From Methanomethylovorans hollandica DSM 15978 (GTDB taxonomy: Archaea; Halobacteriota; Methanosarcinia; Methanosarcinales; Methanosarcinaceae): 64,000 nt of DNA. The stretch is taken from positions 1,178,001 to 1,242,000 of the forward strand of contig NC_019977.1 in the NCBI RefSeq assembly GCF_000328665.1. Direction: 5' to 3'. Below, piece after piece: positions 40,501 to 48,925 of the stretch (positions within the stretch are counted from its first letter, which is position 1; each line of letters begins with the position of its first letter). A program made the position numbers and the translations under genes. The notes under the pieces are model-generated. The model did not search any database, had not been told where the DNA came from, and was given only the letters and a program-made list of their open reading frames with translations.

Positions 40501-41529
40501 ACTATCTGGAATAGTATACAGACCTCTGTCTCTAACTCACTGAACAATATAAGAACTACTGCAAGCAACATATGGAACTCCATACTGTCTACTATTACAG
40601 CTGCACTCAACAACATTAGAACAACGTCTGTCAACGCTTGGAACTCAATTCAGAGCTCCGTAACAGCATCACTGAATAATATTAGAGCCACTGCTCAGAA
40701 TATATGGAACTCTATTCACAGTACAATCACCTCAGTACTGAATGGCATCAGAGCAACCTCACAGAGTATATGGGCATCTATACAGTCTGCTATCTCAAGT
40801 GCAATGAACAACATCCGGGCAACTATCGCCAGTGCTTGGAGCAGCATAGCAAGCGGTGTTAGTTCCGGCTGGGCTTCTATCAGATCTCGGATACAGGCAG
40901 AGATCAATACAATTATATCTGCTATATCCAATGCAGGGAGCAGGTTCTATAGTGCTGCTGCTAGCTGGGTACAGAGCATGGTAGACGGACTCACTTCTAG
41001 AATATCCTCACTGAGGTCAGCGGTGAACTCGGTACTGTCGTTAGTGTCGACTGGCAACTCTGCCAATATATCAACCTCCTCTACTTCAAATATCAGGACA
41101 GGCGGCACTTCATCGGGTGGCACAGGGTCGGCTAGAATCACCTCCCTCCCTTCCTACACCGGCGGCAGAACAGCACTATCTGGTACGCCTACCACAGTAG
41201 GATACAATCCCCTTGAAAAACACGACACTGGCGGCATAGCGGGGTACACTGGCTGGCATTGGATGGAGAAGAACGAATTAGCCATCCCCCAAGCGACTAA
41301 TTGGGATGCTATCCTTATCAATCCTATCAGCAATGCATTAGCTAAAGCAGCTAGCATTACAGCAGGCAGAGGACTAGGCTCTGGACCAGGATCAGGTAAC
41401 GTCACCTATGAGGGCGACACAATATATATCACTGCTAACATGTCTAACGAGTATGGGTTTGATGAGATGATGGATGACATCAACAGACGGACAACTAGGG
41501 ACAGGTTTAGGAGAGGGATCAAATCATGA
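37510..41529 (+). CDS. Tape measure protein
   Basis: The 1339-residue protein has the TP901-type core (about 40-340: FDDAMRQVQAVTGSTGDS, LGQAGFSTDEILSSTEQVLS), hydrophobic helices (380-440), six ~44-residue repeats starting ISNWWSANG or ISAWWTQNG (about 475-740), and nine ~22-residue repeats of the form SIRTTSTTIWNSIQ (about 905-1115). The C-terminus has Gly/Ser linkers and a conserved GIAGYTGWHWMEKNE end. The length would fit a tail of about 200 nm by the usual 0.15 nm per residue, an estimate only. Confidence 0.9.
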   Translation: MSGVLETLSVNVVGEISDVTNAFNQLDQRVAGFGRSMQTMGSQLQGMGTSMSLAVTAPLMAIGGLGLKTAVDFDDAMRQVQAVTGSTGDSLDILRDAALRMGADTAFSSSQAAEAMLQLGQAGFSTDEILSSTEQVLSLASAGALDLGTAAGITANALMGFGMEADQTQRVVDLLAIGASISTTDVQGLGLALSYVAPVANAMGMSIEETTSLIAGLSNAGIEGERAGTALRGAIERLAVPTDEAAGVLHGYGIELDMVNPATTSFTEILEVLAKAGMSAADVMAVFGVNSGPGVLALLGQGTPAIEAQTAALTESAGAAKTMADTMEGGAGGAIRQLQGSIETLQITIGDLIADALLPWIDRATELFNQLSSLPTPLLQNIIMIAGLAAAIGPALIAFGTLIKSTGTIITLFSGLPILFGPVGLALAGIATAAAIVYTNWDRVGPWLVQQFENLRGVALALLERVQSLVRDGFEYISNWWSANGRAVLDALIAAFQRTVAFITPVYEAVRNLVLNALTLISAWWTQNGSGVMETLRAAFDRIQAAAIPLITTIRDLVERALTGISTWWTGNGNGVMNALNAAFTWIIDTGSQLIAVVLDLANRGLIAISNWWSANGNTVMTALNTAFTWLITTGSDLIDTVWDLATRGFTAISNWWSANGESTLNTLWQKINDLYDAIEPLIPIVVEFVRDGLEKISAWWTANGQDTLDAIQKLTDAAEWLFDNVLIPAINTLQIILPPIIDSIKSWWDTLGDALEFIVDLINGDWADAWENIQASVSEAYEDIKNIWGTGALAEVIGVVWDAVGLDTSTAWDDIETDITDTWDDIKEALTDKDGTFRTSVVTFWKLIRGDIKTEADGIGTDANTSFSGLSTTVSTHMSGISASVSTAWNSIRQSISERLTAIRADTSTAWTNIQTSVSTSLNSIRVTVSNAWNTMRTDITTALNSIRTTVGTAWSAIQTNVSTALNSIRTTSTTIWNNIQTSITTSLNSIRTTSTTIWNSIQTSVSNSLNNIRTTASNIWNSILSTITAALNNIRTTSVNAWNSIQSSVTASLNNIRATAQNIWNSIHSTITSVLNGIRATSQSIWASIQSAISSAMNNIRATIASAWSSIASGVSSGWASIRSRIQAEINTIISAISNAGSRFYSAAASWVQSMVDGLTSRISSLRSAVNSVLSLVSTGNSANISTSSTSNIRTGGTSSGGTGSARITSLPSYTGGRTALSGTPTTVGYNPLEKHDTGGIAGYTGWHWMEKNELAIPQATNWDAILINPISNALAKAASITAGRGLGSGPGSGNVTYEGDTIYITANMSNEYGFDEMMDDINRRTTRDRFRRGIKS

Positions 41530-41930
41530 GTACAGGCGACTATCTTGACGTAGTGTTTGATTCTCTAAGGATCTCTGCTCTTTCTGAGCCTGAAATAGTT
41601 GACGATTTCTCTTACAACGAAACCAGACTAGCATCAGGAGAGACGTTTATACAGACCTCTAGTACTCCGAGGTTCTCAAAAACATATAGGTGTCTAACAG
41701 AGGATGATGTAGAGCGGGATGCAATCAGACTCAAGCGGGGCAAATTCGCAGATCTTGTAATTGATGGCATAACCTATAGCGGCTGCTGTATCAAGCCCCC
41801 CATTAGGTTCAAGTATACCCGTGTTCCTGGGCGGTGGGAATACGATATCACTTTTGTACAACATACTGGCACTCTACCCGTACCTGTAGCGGATGAACTC
41901 CCAGCCCTAATAGATGGAGGCAGCGCATGA
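41526..41930 (+). CDS. Tail protein (distal-tail region) ending DGGSA
   Basis: The 134-residue protein follows the tape measure, the place of distal tail or minor tail proteins (YLDVVFDSLRISALSEPEIV ... VPGRWEYDITFVQHTGTL). The final LIDGGSA is shared with two other virion genes. It overlaps both neighbours. Confidence 0.6.
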   Translation: MSTGDYLDVVFDSLRISALSEPEIVDDFSYNETRLASGETFIQTSSTPRFSKTYRCLTEDDVERDAIRLKRGKFADLVIDGITYSGCCIKPPIRFKYTRVPGRWEYDITFVQHTGTLPVPVADELPALIDGGSA

Positions 41931-42049
41931 TCTCAAATATAGAAACAGGACAGTTTATAATCTCAATAACTAAAATAGATGTCAATGGTGTACCTGTTGA
42001 GAAAACAACGGTATACCCAGACGGTAAAGAAGTAACAGAGGTTTTATAA
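41927..42049 (+). CDS. 40-residue hypothetical tail-region protein
   Basis: The small protein (MISNIETGQFIISITKIDVN ... VYPDGKEVTEVL) fits between two tail genes with ATGA and one-base (TAATG) overlaps, which supports it as real. It is beta-rich. No family recognised. Confidence 0.45.
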   Translation: MISNIETGQFIISITKIDVNGVPVEKTTVYPDGKEVTEVL

Positions 42050-42420
42050 TGGCAATACTAACTAACGCAGGCAAAGTGGCAGCTGCAAAGCTGCTCAATG
42101 GTGTGGATTCTGTACCAGCATTCACCTATATCGCAATCGGTAGCGGCAGCACAGCAGAGGCAGCAACACAGACGCAGCTAGTGACCGAGATCACAGCAAA
42201 CGGAGGAGCAAGAGCGGCGGCTACCTGTTCCTATGTGGCATCGAATACAGCCAAATGGGAGAAGGAGTTCGCCTTCACAGGCGACGTAACTATAAGAGAG
42301 TTTGGGGTATTCTCTGCCTCATCTGGAGGAACTATGCTTGTACGTCACCTGTTAGCAGCAGGCAAGGCTTATGAGAACGGGGAAAAGGCTCTTGTATCAA
42401 TTAGTGCTGTAATATCCTAA
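42049..42420 (+). CDS. Tail-fibre-like protein
   Basis: The 123-residue protein (TNAGKVAAAKLLNGVDSVPA, FTYIAIGSGSTAEAATQTQL, VTIREFGVFSASSGGTMLVR) resembles the short fibre domain found at phage tail tips. No hydrolase motif is seen. It overlaps the preceding stop. Confidence 0.6.
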   Translation: MAILTNAGKVAAAKLLNGVDSVPAFTYIAIGSGSTAEAATQTQLVTEITANGGARAAATCSYVASNTAKWEKEFAFTGDVTIREFGVFSASSGGTMLVRHLLAAGKAYENGEKALVSISAVIS

Positions 42421-42433
42421 TCGGAGTTATAAC

Positions 42434-44743
42434 ATGGCTTATCCAGGCTGGAAGTATAAAGGGCATGTGACTTTTGCAGATACAGCAAAAGCTAAAGAGG
42501 TGCAGGCGCTTGTATACATTTATTACCAGACTGGGATGAATTCTGATTTTAGTGACCTCCGTTTTGCTGCAACAGACGGTACTCCACTGCCGTATTATTT
42601 TGACTATGCTACGGCTGGATCAGTGGCAAGAGTTTGGGTCAGAGTTCCAGCCGGACAGACAACAATCAATTTCTATTATGGGAATGCTGCAGCTACATCA
42701 GAATCAAGCGGAGCCAACACATTCTTCATATTCGATGAATTCAATGATGCGAACTGGGCGGACAACTGGTCCGGCGATACTGCCTCGTGGACTGCATCGG
42801 GCAGCCTGCTCAAGTGCAGCACGTCCGGCAAGAAAATCTATAGAGCGGTATCCGGTGGACTCGATGACAAGGCTATCTATGCAAGCATAGTCACAAAAGC
42901 TAATACTAATTTGAAATTTGGTATAGTGTTCAGGGCTTCCTGGGGAGAAGTCCAATTTACCAGGTCTTATACTTCCTCCTATCCTCGCAGATGGTCGGAT
43001 GGTACGTATGTGTCCGGCTCATCTCCTCTATGGTCTGACAATACAGCAGCAGTGGACAGAGTAGATATATTCAGTACAAAAGCTGCCACTAAATATTATG
43101 TGGGAAATACTTCCTGGACAGCAATTACAGGCCCAAATACCCATACTGCTATGCTGTCTGCTGCTGGCCAATTTGGTTTATACGCCTATGCTCCCAATAC
43201 GTACCAATACGTACGGTGGGTCAGGGTGCAGTCCTCTGCTACACTACTGAACTATACTGTGACAGTAGACGGTGCGAACAAAGAGGACATTATAGAATCG
43301 TTCAGCCTGCACATCACTCCGTCCCACGGGTTCACCGGGAAACACTATGCAACCCGGGCAGTAACAATTATACCCGAGGTGACTCCATACGAGACAGGGC
43401 TAGTGCTGTCTCCTACTGCGGAAATCAAGGACTACCTGACAGCGTCCACGGGGATCACTGTAACCCCTTCAACAGTAGCAGTCAATGACTCTCTCTATGC
43501 CTCAACTGATGTTTACGTTACTCCTGCTGCCGATCCATTGATAGAGGGCATGGACCTGGATCAGTATCCCTGGACTGCTCTTACTGTCCGCAAATCTATA
43601 GCAGATGCGATGTGGCAAATGGATATCAAATTTGAGGGGCATACTGTACCACCTACTCAGCGTAGGATATTCTACGATGTGCTAGACATATACGGGGACG
43701 TCAACCGGATATTTGCAGGTATCATACCTGAACCAGATTATGTAATATCGGACGCAGCAAATAAAACAAGTGTAGTTGCTTACGATTATGCGTATTATCT
43801 GAGCAGGCAGCTAGTCCCATACGATGAAACCACGATCAAGCTAGTCACTGCGTATCCTACCTGGGGGGATTGGATAGAGCATCTCCTAGAGGGCACAGGG
43901 ATCACAGCGTATAGGATAGCGGCAGGGCCTACCACTACAGCAGAGTTTTCCCTTACTCCCAAAACAACCAAGATGCAGGCCATCAAAAAGATAGCGGACT
44001 ATCTAGGCTATCTATTCCTAGTCTCCTGGGATGGGGACGATGCTATAGCATATTTCATAGACCCAGCTAACATAGATGAGCCTACTGCAGGGCTTGATCT
44101 TCCTGCTCAATACGATGTGTACCACACAGACGGGACGCTTGTAGGCATCCCCTCTGCAAAACCAGTGTCTGAGAAAACGTACAATAGAATAATCGTTAGG
44201 GGCAGAGACCCTGTAAACAATGTGTACCTGACCTCAGTAGCAGAGACAGACAGGCTGACAGGAGGCTATGAGTACGCAAGAGAGTATTACGAGGAGTCAC
44301 TGAACTACACTACTCAGGCTATCTGCGATACTCGGGCAGCTTTCCTGCTTGCTGGGCTGTCTACTGAATTGTATACGGTCAGAGCAACATTCAAGCTTAG
44401 GCATGATTTTAGGTTATGGCAAAAAATAAGGTTCCTCGGTGATGGTTTTCCGGCCGCTGTAACCAATATGGGAGTAATGAGGATAGTCAACATCTCGCAC
44501 TCAATCCAGGAAGCAGACTCCACGGTCACTATAGAGTGTACGGTAGATCAGGATATCTCTCTTATCTCTGAACTTGCAGATGTGTTCGATTCAAACACAG
44601 TATCCGAAACAGTAGGAATAGTAGACAATAAATTCTCTACTCAGGCAGAGATCCAAGCAGGCACTATAACAGCCATTAACGGCACTACTGCTACGGTATT
44701 ACTTGAGAACGGAAATACAATACAAGCGAGGCTGCTAGAATGA
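42434..44743 (+). CDS. Tail hub protein fused to a DUF2341 domain
   Basis: Residues 1-260 have the DUF2341/concanavalin-like pattern (GWKYKGHVTFADTAKAKEVQ, RVWVRVPAGQTTINFYYGNA, FFIFDEFNDANWADNW), common in archaeal surface proteins. From about 370 (DLDQYPWTALTVRKSIADAM ... YDYAYYLSRQLVPYD ... RIIVRGRDPVNNVYL) the protein matches baseplate/tail-hub proteins. The chimera puts a possible glycan-binding domain on the tail tip. Confidence 0.7.
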   Translation: MAYPGWKYKGHVTFADTAKAKEVQALVYIYYQTGMNSDFSDLRFAATDGTPLPYYFDYATAGSVARVWVRVPAGQTTINFYYGNAAATSESSGANTFFIFDEFNDANWADNWSGDTASWTASGSLLKCSTSGKKIYRAVSGGLDDKAIYASIVTKANTNLKFGIVFRASWGEVQFTRSYTSSYPRRWSDGTYVSGSSPLWSDNTAAVDRVDIFSTKAATKYYVGNTSWTAITGPNTHTAMLSAAGQFGLYAYAPNTYQYVRWVRVQSSATLLNYTVTVDGANKEDIIESFSLHITPSHGFTGKHYATRAVTIIPEVTPYETGLVLSPTAEIKDYLTASTGITVTPSTVAVNDSLYASTDVYVTPAADPLIEGMDLDQYPWTALTVRKSIADAMWQMDIKFEGHTVPPTQRRIFYDVLDIYGDVNRIFAGIIPEPDYVISDAANKTSVVAYDYAYYLSRQLVPYDETTIKLVTAYPTWGDWIEHLLEGTGITAYRIAAGPTTTAEFSLTPKTTKMQAIKKIADYLGYLFLVSWDGDDAIAYFIDPANIDEPTAGLDLPAQYDVYHTDGTLVGIPSAKPVSEKTYNRIIVRGRDPVNNVYLTSVAETDRLTGGYEYAREYYEESLNYTTQAICDTRAAFLLAGLSTELYTVRATFKLRHDFRLWQKIRFLGDGFPAAVTNMGVMRIVNISHSIQEADSTVTIECTVDQDISLISELADVFDSNTVSETVGIVDNKFSTQAEIQAGTITAINGTTATVLLENGNTIQARLLE

Positions 44744-45450
44744 CTTACAATGTAGGAGACAGGGGGCTAGTTGTCACTACTCGCTCAATGGGTTCAGAGT
44801 TCATTAAGAACAATGCTACTGCTGCTGTTGATGACCGGGTATTAATATATCCAATTCAAGGCAAAGCTATTCCTGTAGCAATCCCTGCAACAGCAAGCGA
44901 GGCAACAGACCGAGTATATACTGTTCCTCTGGGGAATGGTAGAGGCTGGGCTGTACAGCAACCACAACCCAAATTCACTATTGAAGATCCCGAGGTTCCT
45001 TCTTCTACTACGGTAGTAGAATTTGATATCAGGATAGATGAGTACCCAGGGGCTACGTATTGGGGCTATGAGCTGTTCAGCAGGGCAACCTCTGGCACTA
45101 ATATAGTTTGGATGTTTGGGTTCTCTGGCATAGGGTCTGATACGTATCCTTACAGGCTCAAGGTGATGGCTACCCAGGGAGGAGTATTCAAATACGTATG
45201 TGATGCCTCAAAACAGCTATACATAGGAACCACATATCATATCATATGGACAGCATCAGGAGGCATGTCTGGGATGACAAGAAACGGACTACCTCAGGGG
45301 GTCCCTTATCCCTGCGTTCTGGAGTACGGCCTGACTACACAGCTCAATTATCCCGATACCGTAGTAGGTACGGGACTGGCACACGGTACGCATCAGGCAT
45401 TCGGCTCTACAAAAGGACTGATTTCAAACATCACAATCACTAATTCGTGA
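44740..45450 (+). CDS. LamG-like tail-tip protein
   Basis: Residues from about 75 to the end (TVVEFDIRIDEYPGATYWGY, IVWMFGFSGIGSDTYPYRLK, GTTYHIIWTASGGMSGMTRN) resemble a jelly-roll LamG/concanavalin fold. The first part is a short virion domain. It overlaps the hub gene by four bases and precedes the tailspike, so it is likely a host-surface adhesin. Confidence 0.6.
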   Translation: MTYNVGDRGLVVTTRSMGSEFIKNNATAAVDDRVLIYPIQGKAIPVAIPATASEATDRVYTVPLGNGRGWAVQQPQPKFTIEDPEVPSSTTVVEFDIRIDEYPGATYWGYELFSRATSGTNIVWMFGFSGIGSDTYPYRLKVMATQGGVFKYVCDASKQLYIGTTYHIIWTASGGMSGMTRNGLPQGVPYPCVLEYGLTTQLNYPDTVVGTGLAHGTHQAFGSTKGLISNITITNS

Positions 45451-45460
45451 GGACACAACA

Positions 45461-47161
45461 ATGGCGACAACAGTATCAAGCAGCGCAGAACTTATAGCAG
45501 CCCTTGCAAGGGGCGGCACTATCGAGATAGAACCAGGTACGTACTCTATCAGAAGAGCAGCTATAGCAAAATCAGATACAGCACTGGTAGCAGCAGACCA
45601 AACAAAGAAGCCAGTGCTGCAAATGGCAGCCAGTCATCCGTCTGCTCCTATGCTCTCTGGGTACAATGTAGACGGAGTAGAGTTTGAGGATCTTATCTTA
45701 GACGGGAATTTCTCCAAACAGCCAGGGGCAATTAGAGGCAGGTCTGAGCTGGCGCTGTGCTGGCTAAGGAATAGTGATGACGTATCTATGCAAAACTGCC
45801 TGCTCCGTAATGGTGCAAGCGATGGGCTGAAACTTACAACCAGCGATGGGGCAAAGATCCTCAACAATACCGTAGCTCATCTGGGTCACGATGCTTTCTA
45901 TTTCATGTATGGGTGTGATAATGGAGTCTATGCAGGCAACAACGTAATGACCAGAACCAACTCGGGCGGCCGCTGGTCTTACGGTGCAGCAGGTTGGGAT
46001 ATTCACGATAATGAGATATGGTCTGAGATAGAGCCCTGGAGCACAGGGCCGGGCCTTGAGTTCGACAAGCGGATGTTCGTGAAGATGAAGATTCACGGCA
46101 ATAACTTCCACACGCTCAACGGCTCAGGCATCTGGCTATTAGGGGATATAGCAAGCTGTGATAAGGTATCTATCTACGAAAATACTTTTGATTTTGTGGG
46201 CAGGTACTACAACAATGATCTCAAATACAATGGCTACAGCAATGCAGGAATAGCAGGAGCAGGTTTTGATGGAGTAGAAATAAGGGACAACATGTTCAAA
46301 AACTTGATGTACTGTATAGAGATGTCTGAAGCTCTGTACCCAATCTCGGGTAATTACAGATGGAATTTCAATAATAATACTGTCAGTAATTGCCGCTATG
46401 GGTTTAGGATAGATCAGGCAAGAGGTTCGATCAGAGGCTCAGGAAACAAACTTACGGGTATAACCACATACTCGCATAATCTGAAAGGAACGCTCAACCT
46501 AGTGGCTCCTACGAGCCCAGTAGAGAACGCTGAGCCGATTGATTCAGGAGAAGTAATACAAACCATCCTCTCAGTTGTGGACTCTGCTGGGAAAATAGGA
46601 ACTCAAACTATCGATATCAAGACTTCTGCTGTAGCTCCTCGCAATAGTACTCTATCCTTAGCTACTGTCAAACTGTCCGTAGATGGAAGGTACGGTACAA
46701 GGAACGTAGAGTTTCTTGTATCTACAGCTTCCCCAGAAACGAAGCTACAGACAGCCGTCACCGGAACAGATCTATTGGTCTCACTGACACTCAAAAGAAA
46801 AGCGTCAAGCGGGTCAGTACAATTCCTCCTGCCTACACTTGAAGCATCTGCAGGATACAACGAGCTCAAAATCAGGACGGCAGACGGACGATATGGAGAA
46901 GCGAAACTTAATATAGTGTTAGCTGAACCTCCTACACCAGAGCCGGAACCTGAGCCAGCGATAGAGCCTACTCCAGTAGAGAACAATATACACTTTACGT
47001 TAAGCGTAGATACCAGGAACCAGCGGCTCTATGTCAATGAAAAAGTAGGTACTTCTAAAATAAAAACAGAAGGGGATGGCATAACCGGGTATCTCAAACT
47101 CAGAACGGCTGATAATTATTATATTGAGATACCCATATCGGGAACGATGGTAAAGGGGTAA
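45461..47161 (+). CDS. Right-handed beta-helix tailspike
   Basis: The 566-residue protein has a pectate-lyase-like beta helix (residues about 10-345), with parallel-helix repeats such as NCLLRNGASDGLKLTTSDGA, ILNNTVAHLGHDAFYF, IHGNNFHTLNGSGIWL and IRDNMFKNLMYCIEM. A Pro/Glu linker (PEPEPEP, near 490) leads to a C-terminal domain. Such proteins bind or cut surface polysaccharides. Catalytic residues are not identifiable by eye. Confidence 0.8.
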   Translation: MATTVSSSAELIAALARGGTIEIEPGTYSIRRAAIAKSDTALVAADQTKKPVLQMAASHPSAPMLSGYNVDGVEFEDLILDGNFSKQPGAIRGRSELALCWLRNSDDVSMQNCLLRNGASDGLKLTTSDGAKILNNTVAHLGHDAFYFMYGCDNGVYAGNNVMTRTNSGGRWSYGAAGWDIHDNEIWSEIEPWSTGPGLEFDKRMFVKMKIHGNNFHTLNGSGIWLLGDIASCDKVSIYENTFDFVGRYYNNDLKYNGYSNAGIAGAGFDGVEIRDNMFKNLMYCIEMSEALYPISGNYRWNFNNNTVSNCRYGFRIDQARGSIRGSGNKLTGITTYSHNLKGTLNLVAPTSPVENAEPIDSGEVIQTILSVVDSAGKIGTQTIDIKTSAVAPRNSTLSLATVKLSVDGRYGTRNVEFLVSTASPETKLQTAVTGTDLLVSLTLKRKASSGSVQFLLPTLEASAGYNELKIRTADGRYGEAKLNIVLAEPPTPEPEPEPAIEPTPVENNIHFTLSVDTRNQRLYVNEKVGTSKIKTEGDGITGYLKLRTADNYYIEIPISGTMVKG

Positions 47162-47166
47162 GGCGC

Positions 47167-47385
47167 TTACTCTTTTTTCACCAACCTTATATTGTTGAAA
47201 ACTTCTCCTTTTTCCATTAGGTCTAGTAACTCATGATAATCTCTAGCTCTTGGGGTCTCTTTTCTCAACTCCTCCCGTAGAGCCCAATGCAGGTAATCAG
47301 AGAATCTCAATATGGGCACGTCTCTCCATGTTTTGTCTAGGTACTCGGTCTGCATGATAAAAGGGTATAGGAATCTCACCTTCAA
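47167..47385 (-). CDS. Hypothetical protein of the leftward cluster
   Basis: The 72-residue protein (MQTEYLDKTWRDVPILRFSD, RELRKETPRARDYHELLDLM) is the last gene of a six-gene leftward operon. It converges with the tailspike gene with only five bases between. No family recognised. Confidence 0.45.
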   Translation of the reverse strand: MKVRFLYPFIMQTEYLDKTWRDVPILRFSDYLHWALREELRKETPRARDYHELLDLMEKGEVFNNIRLVKKE

Positions 47386-47790
47386 TCATCCCCATGGCCC
47401 GTCATGCATCGTTTTCACAAACGAAACTCTGATTATTACACGATTTGCGGCCCTGTGTTTGGCCAATTCGTTTTTGATGTTTTCTGCGATATGTGAATCG
47501 ATTTCTGCCGTAGTGCAGTGGACATAAGTGTCATCTCCTATACTGCATAGTATATCAGACATTATTGCCCCTGTGTGAATCAGCTCGGCACTGACTGTAT
47601 CAACCTCCCCTCTATACATATCGTGTATTATGATTTCATATTTCAGGGCTATACTATATTCTACCCCTCTCACAGCCGGGCCAAAATACAAGGGCAGTAC
47701 ACGCAAATTTAAAAAATCACTATACAACGACTCTAGCACAGCGGCACGAGGTATATCATATAGACGTTTGCTAATGTCTGTTTCTGTCAT
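47386..47790 (-). CDS. Hypothetical protein of the leftward cluster
   Basis: The 134-residue protein (SKRLYDIPRAAVLESLYSDF, ALKYEIIIHDMYRGEVDTVS, DILCSIGDDTYVHCTTAEI) has no recognised domain. It overlaps the upstream gene by four bases (ATGA). The role may be lysogenic conversion or anti-defence, unproven. Confidence 0.45.
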   Translation of the reverse strand: MTETDISKRLYDIPRAAVLESLYSDFLNLRVLPLYFGPAVRGVEYSIALKYEIIIHDMYRGEVDTVSAELIHTGAIMSDILCSIGDDTYVHCTTAEIDSHIAENIKNELAKHRAANRVIIRVSFVKTMHDGPWG

Positions 47791-47948
47791 TTCATTCGCC
47801 TCATTGTAATATATTTTAGCTCCCCCCCCTTCTTACTCATTTTCAAGGTAGGCGCTTCATAGTTCTGCATGATTTGCCCGATTTTTTCGGCTAGCGGCAG
47901 CAATGCTGCGGCTGCTCTATCAGTGAAATTAATCATTGCTGTATTCAT
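47787..47948 (-). CDS. 53-residue hypothetical protein
   Basis: The frame MNTAMINFTDRAAAALLPLA continues to a basic end with a run of eight G on the coding strand (47822-47829), a spot prone to slippage. It overlaps the neighbours on both sides by four bases, supporting a coupled operon. Function unknown. Confidence 0.5.
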   Translation of the reverse strand: MNTAMINFTDRAAAALLPLAEKIGQIMQNYEAPTLKMSKKGGELKYITMRRMK

Positions 47949-48406
47949 TCCTTTGCCCACTTTTTGATATCCTCCTGCTGCTCAGTGGACATTCCATACC
48001 ATACTATGTATGCAGCGGGACTCAACCAATCTTCTCCATTCCACCACTTAGAATATTTCTCCTGATACAATTCAGATAATATATATTGTTCAGGAGTCTG
48101 TATACTGTGCAGCAATGAGATGTTGTGTTCACAGTCGAACAATGAGCACAATACTCTGATTGCTGATTGCTGAATTGTGCTAATATTGATGTAGTGCTCC
48201 CTCACTAGATCTACAAGTTGATCCAGCCGGGGTAACCAGGTGCATGAAGTGACCACCACCACTTTTGCCAATTCTGGCAAAGCGGGGAGTGTAACCACGT
48301 TCCCATCTAATTTGTGGAATACAAAGTCACCTTCGCTCGGCTTCCATCTCTCTTGCAATTCCTGTGCTTGTCTGCACATTGTGATATATTCAGTAGACGT
48401 GTCCAT
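47945..48406 (-). CDS. Hypothetical protein of the leftward cluster
   Basis: The 153-residue protein (SEGDFVFHKLDGNVVTLPAL, LPRLDQLVDLVREHYINIST ... WWNGEDWLSPAAYIVWYGMS) looks like a soluble helical protein often found in phages near recombination or regulatory genes. No catalytic motif is seen. Confidence 0.5.
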   Translation of the reverse strand: MDTSTEYITMCRQAQELQERWKPSEGDFVFHKLDGNVVTLPALPELAKVVVVTSCTWLPRLDQLVDLVREHYINISTIQQSAIRVLCSLFDCEHNISLLHSIQTPEQYILSELYQEKYSKWWNGEDWLSPAAYIVWYGMSTEQQEDIKKWAKE

Positions 48407-48600
48407 TATTCAGACTCCTCCTGCTCATTGGTCCTCCTCAACTCTTTTATTTTGTTTTGGATGGTTCCCCTAGATAGGGGTATTCCTCTGAGATTATAAT
48501 ACTCAACAATCTCCACTTGATTATACCCCTCATCGAGTAGGGTTCGCAGGGATTTTAGATCATCATGTAGGGGGATATCAATAGAGGGGCGGGGCATCAA
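48406..48600 (-). CDS. Small helix-turn-helix-like protein
   Basis: The 64-residue protein has LRTLLDEGYNQVEIVEYYNL then GIPLSRGTIQNKIKELRR, a helix-turn-helix pattern with a recognition helix near the C-terminus. GAGGTGA precedes its ATG. It may regulate the leftward operon. Confidence 0.55.
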   Translation of the reverse strand: MMPRPSIDIPLHDDLKSLRTLLDEGYNQVEIVEYYNLRGIPLSRGTIQNKIKELRRTNEQEESE

Positions 48601-48633
48601 TCCTCACCTCTTTGACACTGCATTTGTATCTCC

Positions 48634-48855
48634 TTATTCCCTCCAATCCTTAGGAATAAGGATTCTCGCTGTCCTCTTGGCCGCAAGTTCCGCGCGGAAC
48701 TTACTTGCTTCTGCTCCTGTCTCCACATGGAGACCGAGACAGTCGGTATAATGGACTGACCACACGTACCTAGAACCCATCCTAGATACGCGTTTTTCAA
48801 TATAACTGTTGTCCGGCCATACACTGTGTCCAACGTTACTTACTTCTATCATCAT
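48634..48855 (-). CDS. Hypothetical protein, first gene of the leftward cluster
   Basis: I start it at ATG 48855, where GGTGA lies five bases in front; a start at 48870 would place the ribosome site inside the gene. The product of about 73 residues (RVSRMGSRYVWSVHYTDCLG, ASKFRAELAAKRTARILIPK) is basic. An alternative frame at 48597-48833 on the same strand has poor composition and is probably a shadow. Confidence 0.5.
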   Translation of the reverse strand: MMIEVSNVGHSVWPDNSYIEKRVSRMGSRYVWSVHYTDCLGLHVETGAEASKFRAELAAKRTARILIPKDWRE

Positions 48856-48905
48856 TTTCTTCACCTTCATATTCCCGTACTACAATTACTAATAGGTGCT
48901 AATTA

Positions 48906-48915
48906 CATATATAGT
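48906..48915 (-). promoter_or_regulatory. Promoter of the leftward cluster
   Basis: Read leftward, AAACTATATATG is a strong TATA box about 50-60 bases before the ATG at 48855. It lies between the integrase stop and the cluster, so the cluster can be expressed independently of the integrase. Confidence 0.5.
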
Positions 48916-48925
48916 TTTTGGCACA

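Noticed and set aside
48597-48833. Alternative leftward frame overlapping the first gene of the cluster
   Set aside because: It lacks a ribosome site and has a composition poorer than the overlapping frame at 48634-48855.
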